The translations under genes were made by a program, and so were the position numbers. A stretch of 32,432 nt of DNA from Zetaproteobacteria bacterium (GTDB lineage: Bacteria; Bdellovibrionota_B; Oligoflexia; Oligoflexales; Bog-1112): NCBI GenBank assembly GCA_947445855.1, contig CANFEH010000011.1, positions 1 through 32,432 of the forward strand. Direction: 5' to 3'. Numbering within the stretch: the stretch's first letter is position 1; every line of letters begins with the position of its first letter. The notes under the pieces were generated by a model. It had not been told where the DNA came from, did not search any database, and saw only the letters and a program-made list of their open reading frames with translations. Of the stretch, positions 1-9,216 are shown piece by piece.

Positions 1-105
1 ATGGCTCACTGCACCATTTGTCATGCGAGACAAGCCTGTTGCGGTTACAGAAGTGAAACTACTTAGTAAATAATCTGTATAAAGTTCTAAATCTTGTTTT
101 TTCAT
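1..105 (-). mobile_element. 5' end of a DDE transposase (partial, runs off window start)
   Basis: Reverse complement of 1..105 is open from ATG (complement 105..103) and reads MKKQDLELYTDYLLSSFTSVTATGLSRMTNGAVSH, resembling the N-terminus of an IS4/IS701-like transposase group. Not in the supplied ORF track because it is truncated. Confidence 0.6.
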
Positions 106-148
106 GAAATAACTATACTAAAAAAACAAAGTGCGTAACATCAGTTAC

Positions 149-550
149 TTAATTATTTAGTGCTTCCACATCAATCACGTCTTCGTTTTTTTGATATCTT
201 TTTTTTGTATAATAGACACGACGTCTAATGTAGTACTTTTCTGAGCTTTCTCCGCCAATAGCAATAAACCAAGCAATTGTTACAAGAAGAGGATTTTGGT
301 GCCAGTAGTTGATAGTGGCTAGAAAAGCAATAAGATACCTTGGGAAAAATAAAAATCCAACCCACCAGAAGAGCCCACCAAAGGGAATAGAGGAAATAAG
401 AAGAGTGAGCCTTGGAAATATGCTTAGGAAAAAAAGAAGAAAAATTCCGTGATAGGACCAATAATTTTCATATCTTAAATCAAAACCAAGAAGGCTTATC
501 AGAATAGAAACTACGCAAAGAGTGATAAAAATAAATAAAAGACGCATCAT
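149..550 (-). CDS. small hydrophobic membrane protein, unknown function
   Basis: 133-aa ORF with several hydrophobic segments and a charged C-terminal tail (RRRVYYTKKRYQKNEDVIDVEALNN). Confidence 0.6.
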   Translation of the reverse strand: MMRLLFIFITLCVVSILISLLGFDLRYENYWSYHGIFLLFFLSIFPRLTLLISSIPFGGLFWWVGFLFFPRYLIAFLATINYWHQNPLLVTIAWFIAIGGESSEKYYIRRRVYYTKKRYQKNEDVIDVEALNN

Positions 551-733
551 AATATTTCAGATTCCTTTTTTTAAAGTCTCATTTTTAAAATGAGAGAAAC
601 TTAATTATTCACTTTATGCTGCTTTCTGTAAACTCCAAGATGTTATGCCTTTCTTGCTTTGAGCTTTTAGGTAGCGTGTGGTAGACTATAGTTTTTTACG
701 ACTAGGTATGATTCTTTCTAAGAGATTGTTATT

Positions 734-2119
734 ATGAACTTTTCCCTTTTACTAGCTTTTTCTGCTTATATTATCTTACTTCTTGTCATTGGTGGGCTAG
801 CATCGTTCTCGAGTCGATCTAATCAAGATTTTCATTTAGGTGGACGGCGGATTAACTATTGGGTCACTGCTATTTCAGCTCATGCCAGTGATATGAGTAG
901 TTGGCTTTTTATTGCATTTCCTTTTTCTGTTTATGCTTTTGGTTGGGTTCAGTGTTGGACGCCTATTGGTCTTGTCCTTGGTATGGCTGCTAATTGGCAT
1001 TTTATTGCTCCAAGATTACGAGCACGTTCAGAAGAGCTTGAAAGTGAGACAATTCCAGATTTTTTATCAAAATCCGCTCAAGATAAAAGTGGTCTTATTC
1101 GTTTTATCAGCTGTGTTTTTTGTATTTTCTTTTTTCTTTTCTACATTGCTTCTGGCCTCAAGGGGATTGGTTTTCTTATGAATCATCTCTTTGGATTTCC
1201 TCTCATTGCTGGAGTTTTGCTCAGTGCCTTTGTGATTATGATTTATATTACTCTTGGAGGTTTTTTTGCTATTTCTGTTGTAGGAGCTTTTCAGGGTTTA
1301 TTTCTTCTTGCTATGCTTCTTCTTGTTCCTTTTGCTATGAAATCTGCCACTAGTTCTAGTTGGGGAGAGATTTTTTCATCGGCTTCTCACTACTTTTCAG
1401 AAGATCCTCGCACAACAAGTTTTTTTACTTTAGATGGTATTGCAGTAGCTCTTAGCTGGGGCCTTGGATACTTTGGTCTTCCTCATGTTTTGGTTAAGTT
1501 TATGGGAATTGATTCTGTAAAAAGTGTAAGAAAGTCCAAGTATGTGGGACTTGTGTGGCAAATTTTAGCTCTAGGAACTTCTCTTTCTGTTGGTGTCATA
1601 GCAAAGGCTTATTTTGGAGGGGAGCTTCTTGCGGAAGATGCTCTTTTTATTCGTATTGTGACAGAAGTATTTAGTCCGATTTTAGCAGGTTTTGTTTTTT
1701 GTGCCATGTTAGCAGCAACTATTTCTACTGTGGATTCTCAAATTATGGTGTCAGCTACATCTCTAGCAAAGGATGTGCTTCAACTTGAGGGTAAGAAAAG
1801 TGTTTATGCTACTCGGCTTAGTATCCTTGTAATTACTCTTCTTGCTGCTGGAATTGCTTCTTTTGGGAGTAGTTCTATTGATGCTCTTGTTCGCTATGCT
1901 TGGGTTGGGCAAGGTTGTAGTTTTGGACCTCTTGTTATTGCTAGTCTTTATTTTAAGCCACTAGAAGCCAAACATGCTGCTATTGGTATGTTGCTTGGTG
2001 GAATTTTAAGTATGCTTTGGCCGCTCAGCTCTCTTCCTTTTGCTACTTACCCTATGATTCCTGCTTTTTCCTTTTCTATAATTTACCTCTTTATTGCTAG
2101 TCGTAAAAAACATTCCTAA
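734..2119 (+). CDS. putP: sodium/solute symporter, SSS family, PutP-like (Na+/proline)
   Basis: 461 aa, about 12 hydrophobic segments; FHLGGRRINYWVTAISAHASDMSSWLF and ETIPDFL motifs typical of PutP. Confidence 0.88.
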   Translation: MNFSLLLAFSAYIILLLVIGGLASFSSRSNQDFHLGGRRINYWVTAISAHASDMSSWLFIAFPFSVYAFGWVQCWTPIGLVLGMAANWHFIAPRLRARSEELESETIPDFLSKSAQDKSGLIRFISCVFCIFFFLFYIASGLKGIGFLMNHLFGFPLIAGVLLSAFVIMIYITLGGFFAISVVGAFQGLFLLAMLLLVPFAMKSATSSSWGEIFSSASHYFSEDPRTTSFFTLDGIAVALSWGLGYFGLPHVLVKFMGIDSVKSVRKSKYVGLVWQILALGTSLSVGVIAKAYFGGELLAEDALFIRIVTEVFSPILAGFVFCAMLAATISTVDSQIMVSATSLAKDVLQLEGKKSVYATRLSILVITLLAAGIASFGSSSIDALVRYAWVGQGCSFGPLVIASLYFKPLEAKHAAIGMLLGGILSMLWPLSSLPFATYPMIPAFSFSIIYLFIASRKKHS

Positions 2120-2125
2120 ACATCA

Positions 2126-2151
2126 AGTGACAAAAAGTTTTAGATGTCACT
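2126..2151 (+). terminator. hairpin downstream of putP-like gene
   Basis: AGTGACA (2126-2132) / TGTCACT (2145-2151) 7-bp stem followed by a T-rich stretch. Confidence 0.4.
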
Positions 2152-2222
2152 CGATCCTATTCTTTTTCTTTGATTAAAGTTTTCTTTAGGTTTTAAAAAA
2201 AAACAAAAAGGAGGCTTTTTTC

Positions 2223-3017
2223 ATGCGCATTTTTACCCTGTCTTTTTTCTTTTCTATAGTTTTTCAAACTTGTCTTTATGCTCAGTCTAGGGTTGTGGGA
2301 AATAAGTCGGGAGATCCTGCTTTAAGGTGTGCTAGTAAAGGAGTTGATCAAAGCACTTGTGAAGCAAGAAGAAAATATGCTCTTGAAAAAAAATGTGTCA
2401 CAGAGGAGGAGTACAATGATCTTAAGAAACTAGGATCTTACCCTTTGTGTGATCCTTTCGAAGGAGAGGGCTTAAGACAGTTTGGAGGTCATTGTCCTTG
2501 CGGGTGTTTTGCTCCTGAAACTTTGATTCAAATCGTTCTTGATGGAGTGCTTTTACAAGAGAAAAAAACAGCAGAAGAAATTGTTTTTGGAAAAGACAAA
2601 GACCTTCTGGTGTCTCATTTGAAAGAGAGTTCTTATTTAAATGAGTTTGAGTATGGGTCTGAAAAAATCCGCTTAAAAACTTTTGGAAAAGAGCTTAAAA
2701 AAATTTATAAAATCAAAGCAGAAGGAAAAGATCCTCTTCTGCTAACAGAAAAACATCCTATTCTTCTTTCTAGTGGAGTGATGATTCAAGCAAAAGATTT
2801 AAAAGAAACGGATAGTCTTTTGTCTATGGCAGGAGACGTTGTTTCTATTGAAAAAATAGAGAGAATGCCTTTTAAGAAAGATGTTGTTAATTTTTCCTTA
2901 GATACCAAAAATCCAAAAGAGCACCTCATTTTTGCTAACGATCTTGTTGTTGGGGATCAGTACTGGCAAGCTTCTTTAGAAGATCTTTTAAATCAAGTTC
3001 TAATAAGAGAGAGATAA
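2223..3017 (+). CDS. exported Hint (hedgehog/intein-fold) domain protein
   Basis: N-terminal signal peptide. Hint block A CFAPETLI (C95), block B LTEKHPIL (H178), block F VVNFSLDTKNPKEHLIFANDLVV (H234). AAGGAGG-type RBS just upstream. Confidence 0.75.
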   Translation: MRIFTLSFFFSIVFQTCLYAQSRVVGNKSGDPALRCASKGVDQSTCEARRKYALEKKCVTEEEYNDLKKLGSYPLCDPFEGEGLRQFGGHCPCGCFAPETLIQIVLDGVLLQEKKTAEEIVFGKDKDLLVSHLKESSYLNEFEYGSEKIRLKTFGKELKKIYKIKAEGKDPLLLTEKHPILLSSGVMIQAKDLKETDSLLSMAGDVVSIEKIERMPFKKDVVNFSLDTKNPKEHLIFANDLVVGDQYWQASLEDLLNQVLIRER

Positions 3018-3022
3018 ATAGT

Positions 3023-3733
3023 ATGAAATATTTTCTTTTCGCATTATTTTTTTTCTCGCTGATCTTTTTTTTCTGCGAAAGCAGTTCTAGTTATTCCAGT
3101 ATCAGTGCTTTGGTTTCTGAAAAGATAGATAGATTTAAAACTACTAGTCATAAAAAAGAACCAAAGGAAAAAGAAAGAAAAGAATTTTTTGAGGATAAAA
3201 ATTTTTTAAGTCCTGAACTTCTAAAGAATTTTGAAGATAAAAGTTTAGAACATTATGAAAAGAAAAAAGAAGTTCTGAGCAAAGAATCTCTTGTGACTAA
3301 AGATTTTTTAGAAAATGAAGGGGTTCTTCTGTTGGCTCGGAAAACGCTCCTTAATCTTGACTGGGTTTCTTTGTCGTTTAGAAAAAATCAAGCGTATATG
3401 AGAATTTTTGCTTTAGATGTGATAAAAGAAGAAGCTAGAGACAAAGGATCTTTTGTTTTAAGAGATATGATCAATGAACTTCTTCATGAATGGAATAAGA
3501 ATAAGAATTATCCAGGAGCTGCAGAAGATATGGTGGAATTGATCATGGCTCTAGTAGAACAGGAAGGTAAAGAAGAAATATATAAAAACCCAAGTCATCT
3601 ATTCTCCTCATTGAATTATGATAAAAAATACAAAAGAATTTTTTCACGAGCTTTAGCTAATCTTTATCCAGATGCTGTGTCTAATAGTAAAGAGGCAAGA
3701 AAAATTATAAAAATTTTGGAAGGCCTAGGGTGA
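3023..3733 (+). CDS. exported/membrane-anchored protein, unknown function
   Basis: 236 aa with N-terminal hydrophobic signal; 5-bp gap from upstream gene. Confidence 0.65.
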   Translation: MKYFLFALFFFSLIFFFCESSSSYSSISALVSEKIDRFKTTSHKKEPKEKERKEFFEDKNFLSPELLKNFEDKSLEHYEKKKEVLSKESLVTKDFLENEGVLLLARKTLLNLDWVSLSFRKNQAYMRIFALDVIKEEARDKGSFVLRDMINELLHEWNKNKNYPGAAEDMVELIMALVEQEGKEEIYKNPSHLFSSLNYDKKYKRIFSRALANLYPDAVSNSKEARKIIKILEGLG

Positions 3734-3737
3734 ACCT

Positions 3738-5021
3738 ATGAAAAAAATCTTCTTTTTGATTGCTTTATTTTTTCAAAGTTCTTGTGGCTCTGCCTTGTCA
3801 AGGGTTCTTTTGCCAGAAGAAAGAGCTTTGAGAAGTATGATATTAGAAGAAGAAAAAACATGTTTAGAAGGTGGAGACTGTTCTCATGAAAATCTTGAGT
3901 TTGAAAATTCTTCTTTGGAAAAGTCGTCTCTTGATCAAAGAATTTTGATTATAGATTCGGAAAGAGAACAAAATTTTCCAAGTTTGTTTTATCAAAACAA
4001 AAATAGAGCTTTAGCCTTGTTTAAAGTTGAAGAAGAAGAAAGAGACTTTGTTTTTGAGTATCACCCTAGAGTAAAAACATTAAAAGCATTAGGAGATATT
4101 TTTTCTCTTGTAAAAGAGTGTGAAAAAAAAGGAAAAAAAATAGAAGATCTAGAAATAGATCACTACAAGCTCTTGCAACTTCATCATAAGATGGAGTGGG
4201 AAGGGGTTCAGTTACCCGAAGCTCCTCATGGACAACGCGTTTTTGATATTTTAGCTCGTTACAATCCAGAGGCTCAATTTGTAGTCGGTAGTTTTCCAGA
4301 AGTGTCAAATAAAACTTTTTGTTCTATAGGAAAAAAAAGAGAAGAAATTCATGATTTTTTTAAAAAAACAGCTGAGAGTTATTTAGAGATTATTCAAAAA
4401 TATAATATCAACTACGTAAATATCTCGTATGCTTCTACCATTCTTTCTTTAAAAAATCATAACAAAAGAATGTGCAATGATAAGCTGTCATTTGAAGAAA
4501 TGTCTTTTTACTTAAGAGAAAAAACTCTTTTTTTAGACCTTCTTTCAGAAGGGGCTCCTTCTGTTTTGTTCTTTCAAGCTCTCCCTAATACGTATGAAAG
4601 AAGCTATCTTGATAGGCAAGATTCTAGAAATTTTGCAGCAAAGAAAAGAGATAATTTTTTGAGAGTTTCCTATTGGACAAGCTTTATTCCTCAAGGTGAA
4701 AATTTTTCACAAAGAGTGTTGCGTGATAGGATTCCTTTATCTCAGAAAAATCTTTGGCCTGTGGTTGACTTTTATATTAACAGTGGTTTTGATGAAGCTG
4801 AAGGGCAAAAGTTTAAAGAAAAAGAAAAGCGAGATATTTTAGAGATGCCCTACGCTGGTTTTTATTTATCGTCTGATTTTAATATGTCTAATTCTTTTGC
4901 GACTCCAGTCGCTCTTTCTTATGTAAATTATCTTAGGCAGGGAAAGAAAATGTTCCATTTAACAAACGGAAAGAAAATTTTAGATCCCTTGCTTACTCAT
5001 GAACTTTTATTTTATAAATGA
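3738..5021 (+). CDS. divergent subtilisin-like (S8) serine protease lipoprotein
   Basis: Lipobox-like FQSSC16. Subtilase landmarks in order: RILIIDSE (D73), HGQRVFDIL (H164), SVLFFQALPN (N284, oxyanion position), MSNSFATPVALSYV (S386; cf. GTSxATP). Confidence 0.68.
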   Translation: MKKIFFLIALFFQSSCGSALSRVLLPEERALRSMILEEEKTCLEGGDCSHENLEFENSSLEKSSLDQRILIIDSEREQNFPSLFYQNKNRALALFKVEEEERDFVFEYHPRVKTLKALGDIFSLVKECEKKGKKIEDLEIDHYKLLQLHHKMEWEGVQLPEAPHGQRVFDILARYNPEAQFVVGSFPEVSNKTFCSIGKKREEIHDFFKKTAESYLEIIQKYNINYVNISYASTILSLKNHNKRMCNDKLSFEEMSFYLREKTLFLDLLSEGAPSVLFFQALPNTYERSYLDRQDSRNFAAKKRDNFLRVSYWTSFIPQGENFSQRVLRDRIPLSQKNLWPVVDFYINSGFDEAEGQKFKEKEKRDILEMPYAGFYLSSDFNMSNSFATPVALSYVNYLRQGKKMFHLTNGKKILDPLLTHELLFYK

Positions 5022-5028
5022 GATAAAA

Positions 5029-6297
5029 ATGGAAAATATTTTTTTTCGGTGTATGATTTTTTTGTGTTCATCTGTTTTATTTGCAGAAATGCATTACCCT
5101 CATCCTACTTCTCGTTTTTATTTAGGATCTGGTTTCAATCCATTTGATCCAGATAAAGCACAGTTGCGCTGCTTAGAATGGGATGGTATTGCCTCTTCTT
5201 CTGGGGATCGTCTTCAAAGATCTTCTATTGAAATTTCAGGGGTATCTTCTATGAGGGAGCTTCATAGCAAGATTGGATTTTCAGCTTATTTTGAAGGAAG
5301 ACTTTTTTTTACAAAACTTGCAGCATCTGTAGCTTATAACTCTGAATACGACTTTGCAGAGAGCAACTTAAACTGGCTTGTTAGCTTGAACATGGATTAT
5401 GGGACTTACTCCCTCAGTAATCCTCGTTTAAAAAAAGAGTTTTCTCAGATGACTCCTATTGAGATTAGAAGGAGATGTGGTCATGAATTTGTAGTAGAGG
5501 AAAAAAGAGGGGTCCAAGTTTTTGCTCTTCTTAGTGTGAAAAACGTAGAAGAAAAGCAGAAAAAAGAATTAGAAACAAAGCTTTCTATTATTTCACGCGG
5601 GTTTTTTTATGATGCTTCTTTTGAAGCTTCTTATAAAGATTTTATGTCAAAAGCAAGATCTCTTGGAGAGATTTCGATTAAAATTTTTGCTCAAGGAGGT
5701 AAGGGAATTAGAGAATTTGAATCTCTTCTTAGGGTTGATCAATTTATGGATTTTTCTCGGATACTAGAAAGTTTTAATGGTTATATAAAGAGTACAAATT
5801 CTAGTGAAGCAGTTCCTCTTTTGTACGCTACAAGTTCTTTGGGGAATTTCTTAGAGGGTGATTTTCCTATTCCCCGGTTAAATAAAGATATTTTAAGTGG
5901 TCTTTATTATAGGTATCTTGAGATGCAGAAGATTTCTAAAAGAGCAAAGCAAGCTCTTAGTCAGTTAAGTTTTAACAAAGAAGAGTATGAAAAATCTTTT
6001 TTTACTCTTGAAGCCTATAAGGAAGAGCTTCGTGAGCGAGGAGAAAATTGCTTAGATGAATCAAAAATAGAAGGTTGCTTTTTGGGTGATCGTAAGCCTT
6101 TTACTCAATGTGAAAACACACTAAGACAAATTCTTTGTGAATCCTTTAGACAGCAAGCTCTCAAGAAAAAAGCTTTAGATGAAATGTCTTATCGTATGAT
6201 GAAGAGAAGAGATCTTTACCCAGATTTTTCAGAAAAAGGATGGGAACAAGAACCTCGCTACCGGGCTTGTGAAGAGATTCCTATTTTAGGTGGTTAA
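5029..6297 (+). CDS. exported protein with MACPF/perforin-like sequence pattern
   Basis: ORF track begins at 4999; ATG at 5029 follows the stop of the previous gene and gives a signal peptide (MENIFFRCMIFLCSSVLFAE). RRCGHEFVVEEKRGVQVFALLSV ... ISIKIFAQGGKG ... SSEAVPLLYATS resembles the [YF/C]G[TD].[FY]V...GG / ..GG../ A.P..Y pattern of bacterial MACPF-like proteins. Confidence 0.5.
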   Translation: MENIFFRCMIFLCSSVLFAEMHYPHPTSRFYLGSGFNPFDPDKAQLRCLEWDGIASSSGDRLQRSSIEISGVSSMRELHSKIGFSAYFEGRLFFTKLAASVAYNSEYDFAESNLNWLVSLNMDYGTYSLSNPRLKKEFSQMTPIEIRRRCGHEFVVEEKRGVQVFALLSVKNVEEKQKKELETKLSIISRGFFYDASFEASYKDFMSKARSLGEISIKIFAQGGKGIREFESLLRVDQFMDFSRILESFNGYIKSTNSSEAVPLLYATSSLGNFLEGDFPIPRLNKDILSGLYYRYLEMQKISKRAKQALSQLSFNKEEYEKSFFTLEAYKEELRERGENCLDESKIEGCFLGDRKPFTQCENTLRQILCESFRQQALKKKALDEMSYRMMKRRDLYPDFSEKGWEQEPRYRACEEIPILGG

Positions 6298-7574
6298 TTT
6301 TTCTTTTTTAAGAGTAAGAGGGTTTCTACATGATAAGTTTGTGGAAAGAAATCAAAGCCTTCTAAGGATTCAAGGGTATAGGAATCGCTCAGTGTTTTGT
6401 AGTCTCTAGCTGCTGTTGTGGGGTCACAGCTGACATATAAAATAAATTTTGGGTTTAGCTTTTTAATATAAATGAGATCTTCTTTTGCTCCTCTTCTTGG
6501 AGGATCAAGGATTAGAAGGTCAGTTAAGCCTGATCCTTTTTGTTCTTGAAGAAACTCTTGAGCGCTTTGGGATTTGTAGTTTATAAGCAAGAGAGAATTT
6601 TTTTTGACATTATAACTAGCGACTTCGATAGAAGCTTTATTAACCTCAACACCAGTGATCTTTCTTATTCCATCAGATAATTCAAGTGAAAGATTTCCAG
6701 ATCCACAGTAAAGATCAAGAATAGAATTTGCTTTTGTTTTTTCAACTAAGCGTTTTACTTGTTCTCTTAGTAGTTTGTTTGTTTCTGTGTTGATTTGTTG
6801 AAAAATCCCTGGTTTTCCGTAAAACTCAAGTCTTGAATTTTCTTCGAAAAGAAAAAAAGGAGACTTTTTATTTTCATTAAGATAGGTCAGAAAAAGCGTC
6901 TCCGGATAGTTTTCAAGAGCTAAGCAAAGATCTTGAAGTTCGTGCTTTTTCTCAATAGGAATAAGAGTGATCAGAAGGCAAGGGCTTTTATTTTCGTAGA
7001 GTTTTGGTTGAACTTGAATTTCTAAGCGGAATTTTTGAGATCTCGTTTTTTCGAGTGTGACTTCATTCAAGTAATGGATGAGCCTATTATGAGCTTCATG
7101 AGCAATCATGCATTTTTTTATTGGTATTTGTGTATGGCTTTCTTTTTGAAAAAAGCCAACGGTCACTTTCCCATTTTCTAGAGTCCCTCTCAGAAGGATT
7201 CTGTTTCTATAGTGAAATCTTTGTGAAGAGGGTGTCATGGGAATAGGGCTTTTAATTTCTAATCCACCAAGGCGCTCAAAAGCTTCTTGGATAAAAGAAG
7301 CTTTTGCTTCTAGTTGTGATTTGTAATCAATGTTGATCCACTGACAGCCTCCACACTTTTCTGAGTAAACACAAGGAGAAGGAATTCGGTGAGAGCTTTG
7401 TTCTAGGGTTTGAAGAACTCTTCCTTCTGAATAGTTTTTATGATCTTTAGTTACTTCATAGTGAACAGAGTCCCCTGTAAAAGTTTCAGGAATAAAAACT
7501 TTTTTCCCCTCATAGGTGCCAAGGCCAAGTCCACCATAGATTACTTTTTCGATTTTTATTGAGAGTTTTTTCAT
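6294..7574 (-). CDS. rlmD: 23S rRNA (uracil-5-)-methyltransferase, RlmD/TrmA family
   Basis: TRAM-like N-terminus, Fe-S cysteines CVYSEKCGGCQW, SAM motif ILDLYCGSGNLSL, LILDPPRRGA, YVSCDPTTAARD. ORF extends to 7637 but MKKLSIKIEKVIYGGLGLG at 7574 is the likely start. Confidence 0.92.
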   Translation of the reverse strand: MKKLSIKIEKVIYGGLGLGTYEGKKVFIPETFTGDSVHYEVTKDHKNYSEGRVLQTLEQSSHRIPSPCVYSEKCGGCQWINIDYKSQLEAKASFIQEAFERLGGLEIKSPIPMTPSSQRFHYRNRILLRGTLENGKVTVGFFQKESHTQIPIKKCMIAHEAHNRLIHYLNEVTLEKTRSQKFRLEIQVQPKLYENKSPCLLITLIPIEKKHELQDLCLALENYPETLFLTYLNENKKSPFFLFEENSRLEFYGKPGIFQQINTETNKLLREQVKRLVEKTKANSILDLYCGSGNLSLELSDGIRKITGVEVNKASIEVASYNVKKNSLLLINYKSQSAQEFLQEQKGSGLTDLLILDPPRRGAKEDLIYIKKLNPKFILYVSCDPTTAARDYKTLSDSYTLESLEGFDFFPQTYHVETLLLLKKKN

Positions 7575-7670
7575 GATAGAGATTGCCATAAGAAAAGTGT
7601 AACTAAATAATTTTCTTAAACTGGTATCATAAAACATGTCTTTGTGTCAATGAAGAGAGAGATTAGTCTT

Positions 7671-8222
7671 CTATTTATAGCTAGATACAATAAGTTGAAA
7701 GGCTTCAAGAGGAGAATATGGGGCTTTGAACTCAAGTGATGCGGATACTTTGGTGAGTGGGTTATAAAAAAGGAGAGTATCTTCCCCTAATGTTACCGTT
7801 ATTTTTTTTTCGAGATAAGTTGAATTTTCCTTCTCAGTTTCAGAAAGTTTTTGTTTCTTTCTTCTTTTTAGTGTCCTCCTGTGAAAATCTTGAAAATCTA
7901 ATATGACAATATCTGTGTTCTTAGAAAAACTTGTTTTAAAACCTAGTTTTTTTGAAAGTAAAAGTCTTTGGTTTTGTTTGAAGTTTTGATTTTTTGTGGA
8001 AGGCAAAATTTCCATTATAACTGTGACAGTTCCATCTTCTTTTTGCAGATGTCTTACAACTGCATTAACAGAAAGTTCACCGTCTTCAATTGGGTTTAAT
8101 AAAAGATTACTTGCTTTGATTTTTTCAATTCTAAGAAGAGTTTTTGTGGAAGCTTCTAAGGGAATAACACTCATTTGATTTAGAATGAGAAAGAAAAGTA
8201 CTCTAGGGAATATTCTCTTCAT
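7671..8222 (-). CDS. exported protein, unknown function
   Basis: 183-aa ORF with signal-peptide-like N-terminus MKRIFPRVLFFLILNQMSVIPLEAS. Confidence 0.6.
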   Translation of the reverse strand: MKRIFPRVLFFLILNQMSVIPLEASTKTLLRIEKIKASNLLLNPIEDGELSVNAVVRHLQKEDGTVTVIMEILPSTKNQNFKQNQRLLLSKKLGFKTSFSKNTDIVILDFQDFHRRTLKRRKKQKLSETEKENSTYLEKKITVTLGEDTLLFYNPLTKVSASLEFKAPYSPLEAFQLIVSSYK

Positions 8223-8349
8223 AAAAAGTTCCTTTTTTAGAAAAAGTACACTGTTTATTTTTCTTCTAAAAATTTCTAGAGGGCAAGTTAAAATGGAGTG
8301 TAAGAATATTTTCTAAAAAAATGTATGTGTTTTTTGGTGTGTGGGGAGA

Positions 8350-9126
8350 TTAATTTTTTACTTTAAATAGCCTTACTTCAGAGTGTTTGTTTTCAGAAAG
8401 AGTATCAAGGATTTCTTCTTTTTTATCTAAATCCGATGCCATCAAAATATCTTCTATAAAAGTTATATGATCTTTTTTAGCTTGAAAAAACGAGACATTG
8501 TTAGGATTAGAAAAGAAAAAATTTATGATTTCAGGAGAAAGAGATCTTTCTTCTTTTGTAGCTCTTAATTCTTTTAAGTCATAGTAGATGAGAAACTCTT
8601 TTGTTTTGATCAACCACTTTAGGTAGCCACCTATTTTTTGTGTGACAACATGAGTTTCTTGTTCTCCCATGTACCAAGTCATATTAGGAATAAGTTTTTC
8701 AAGAGTTGTTTTTTCCTCAATTTTCTCGAGAGTGTCTGCTATTTTTTGAGGGAGTATGAGTCGTGTAATAAAATGACTGATAGAAGTGTCAGGGTTTTTT
8801 ACAGAAAAACCAACTGAGAGTTTTTCTTTCCAACGAACTTCAGCTTCACAAGTATAGTTTTCTTTTCGGTATCTAATTTTGCAGGCATACACCTCACCCA
8901 CTTCTAAACGTGAAAATGTTCTTTCATTTGTTTCTGTGTTAAAACCTTCTTGAGAAATATTCTTCATGAGAAGAAGGTCATCTGCGTTAGAAGCTAATAT
9001 TTTTTTATCTTTAACTGAAAAACGTTTGTGTTTTCTTCTTTCAAGAAAACCTCGAGGGTTCTTTCCATCTGTGTTTTCTGTTCCTTCTTTCAGTCTATTC
9101 ATTAAGTAGAGTCTAAAAATAGTCAT
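8350..9126 (-). CDS. PilZ domain protein (putative c-di-GMP effector)
   Basis: RRKHKRFSVKD (RxxxR-like) followed by MKNISQEGF ([D/N]xSxxG) and a PilZ-like beta-barrel pattern. Confidence 0.75.
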   Translation of the reverse strand: MTIFRLYLMNRLKEGTENTDGKNPRGFLERRKHKRFSVKDKKILASNADDLLLMKNISQEGFNTETNERTFSRLEVGEVYACKIRYRKENYTCEAEVRWKEKLSVGFSVKNPDTSISHFITRLILPQKIADTLEKIEEKTTLEKLIPNMTWYMGEQETHVVTQKIGGYLKWLIKTKEFLIYYDLKELRATKEERSLSPEIINFFFSNPNNVSFFQAKKDHITFIEDILMASDLDKKEEILDTLSENKHSEVRLFKVKN

Positions 9127-9216
9127 AAAGTTTATCTCGTTTTTAGTTGCTAGTAAGAATGTCTTATTCTATCTTACGGTTTTTCCTTTTTATTTCTTAA
9201 TCTCAGAGAGGCTTTT

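Noticed and set aside
912-1353. Alternative-frame + strand ORFs of 89 and 77 aa inside the PutP-like gene
   Set aside because: Frame-shifted reading of hydrophobic codons in a clear SSS transporter.
4066-4308. 80-aa minus-strand ORF within the subtilase-like gene
   Set aside because: Antisense to a gene with recognisable catalytic motifs; no RBS or family signal.
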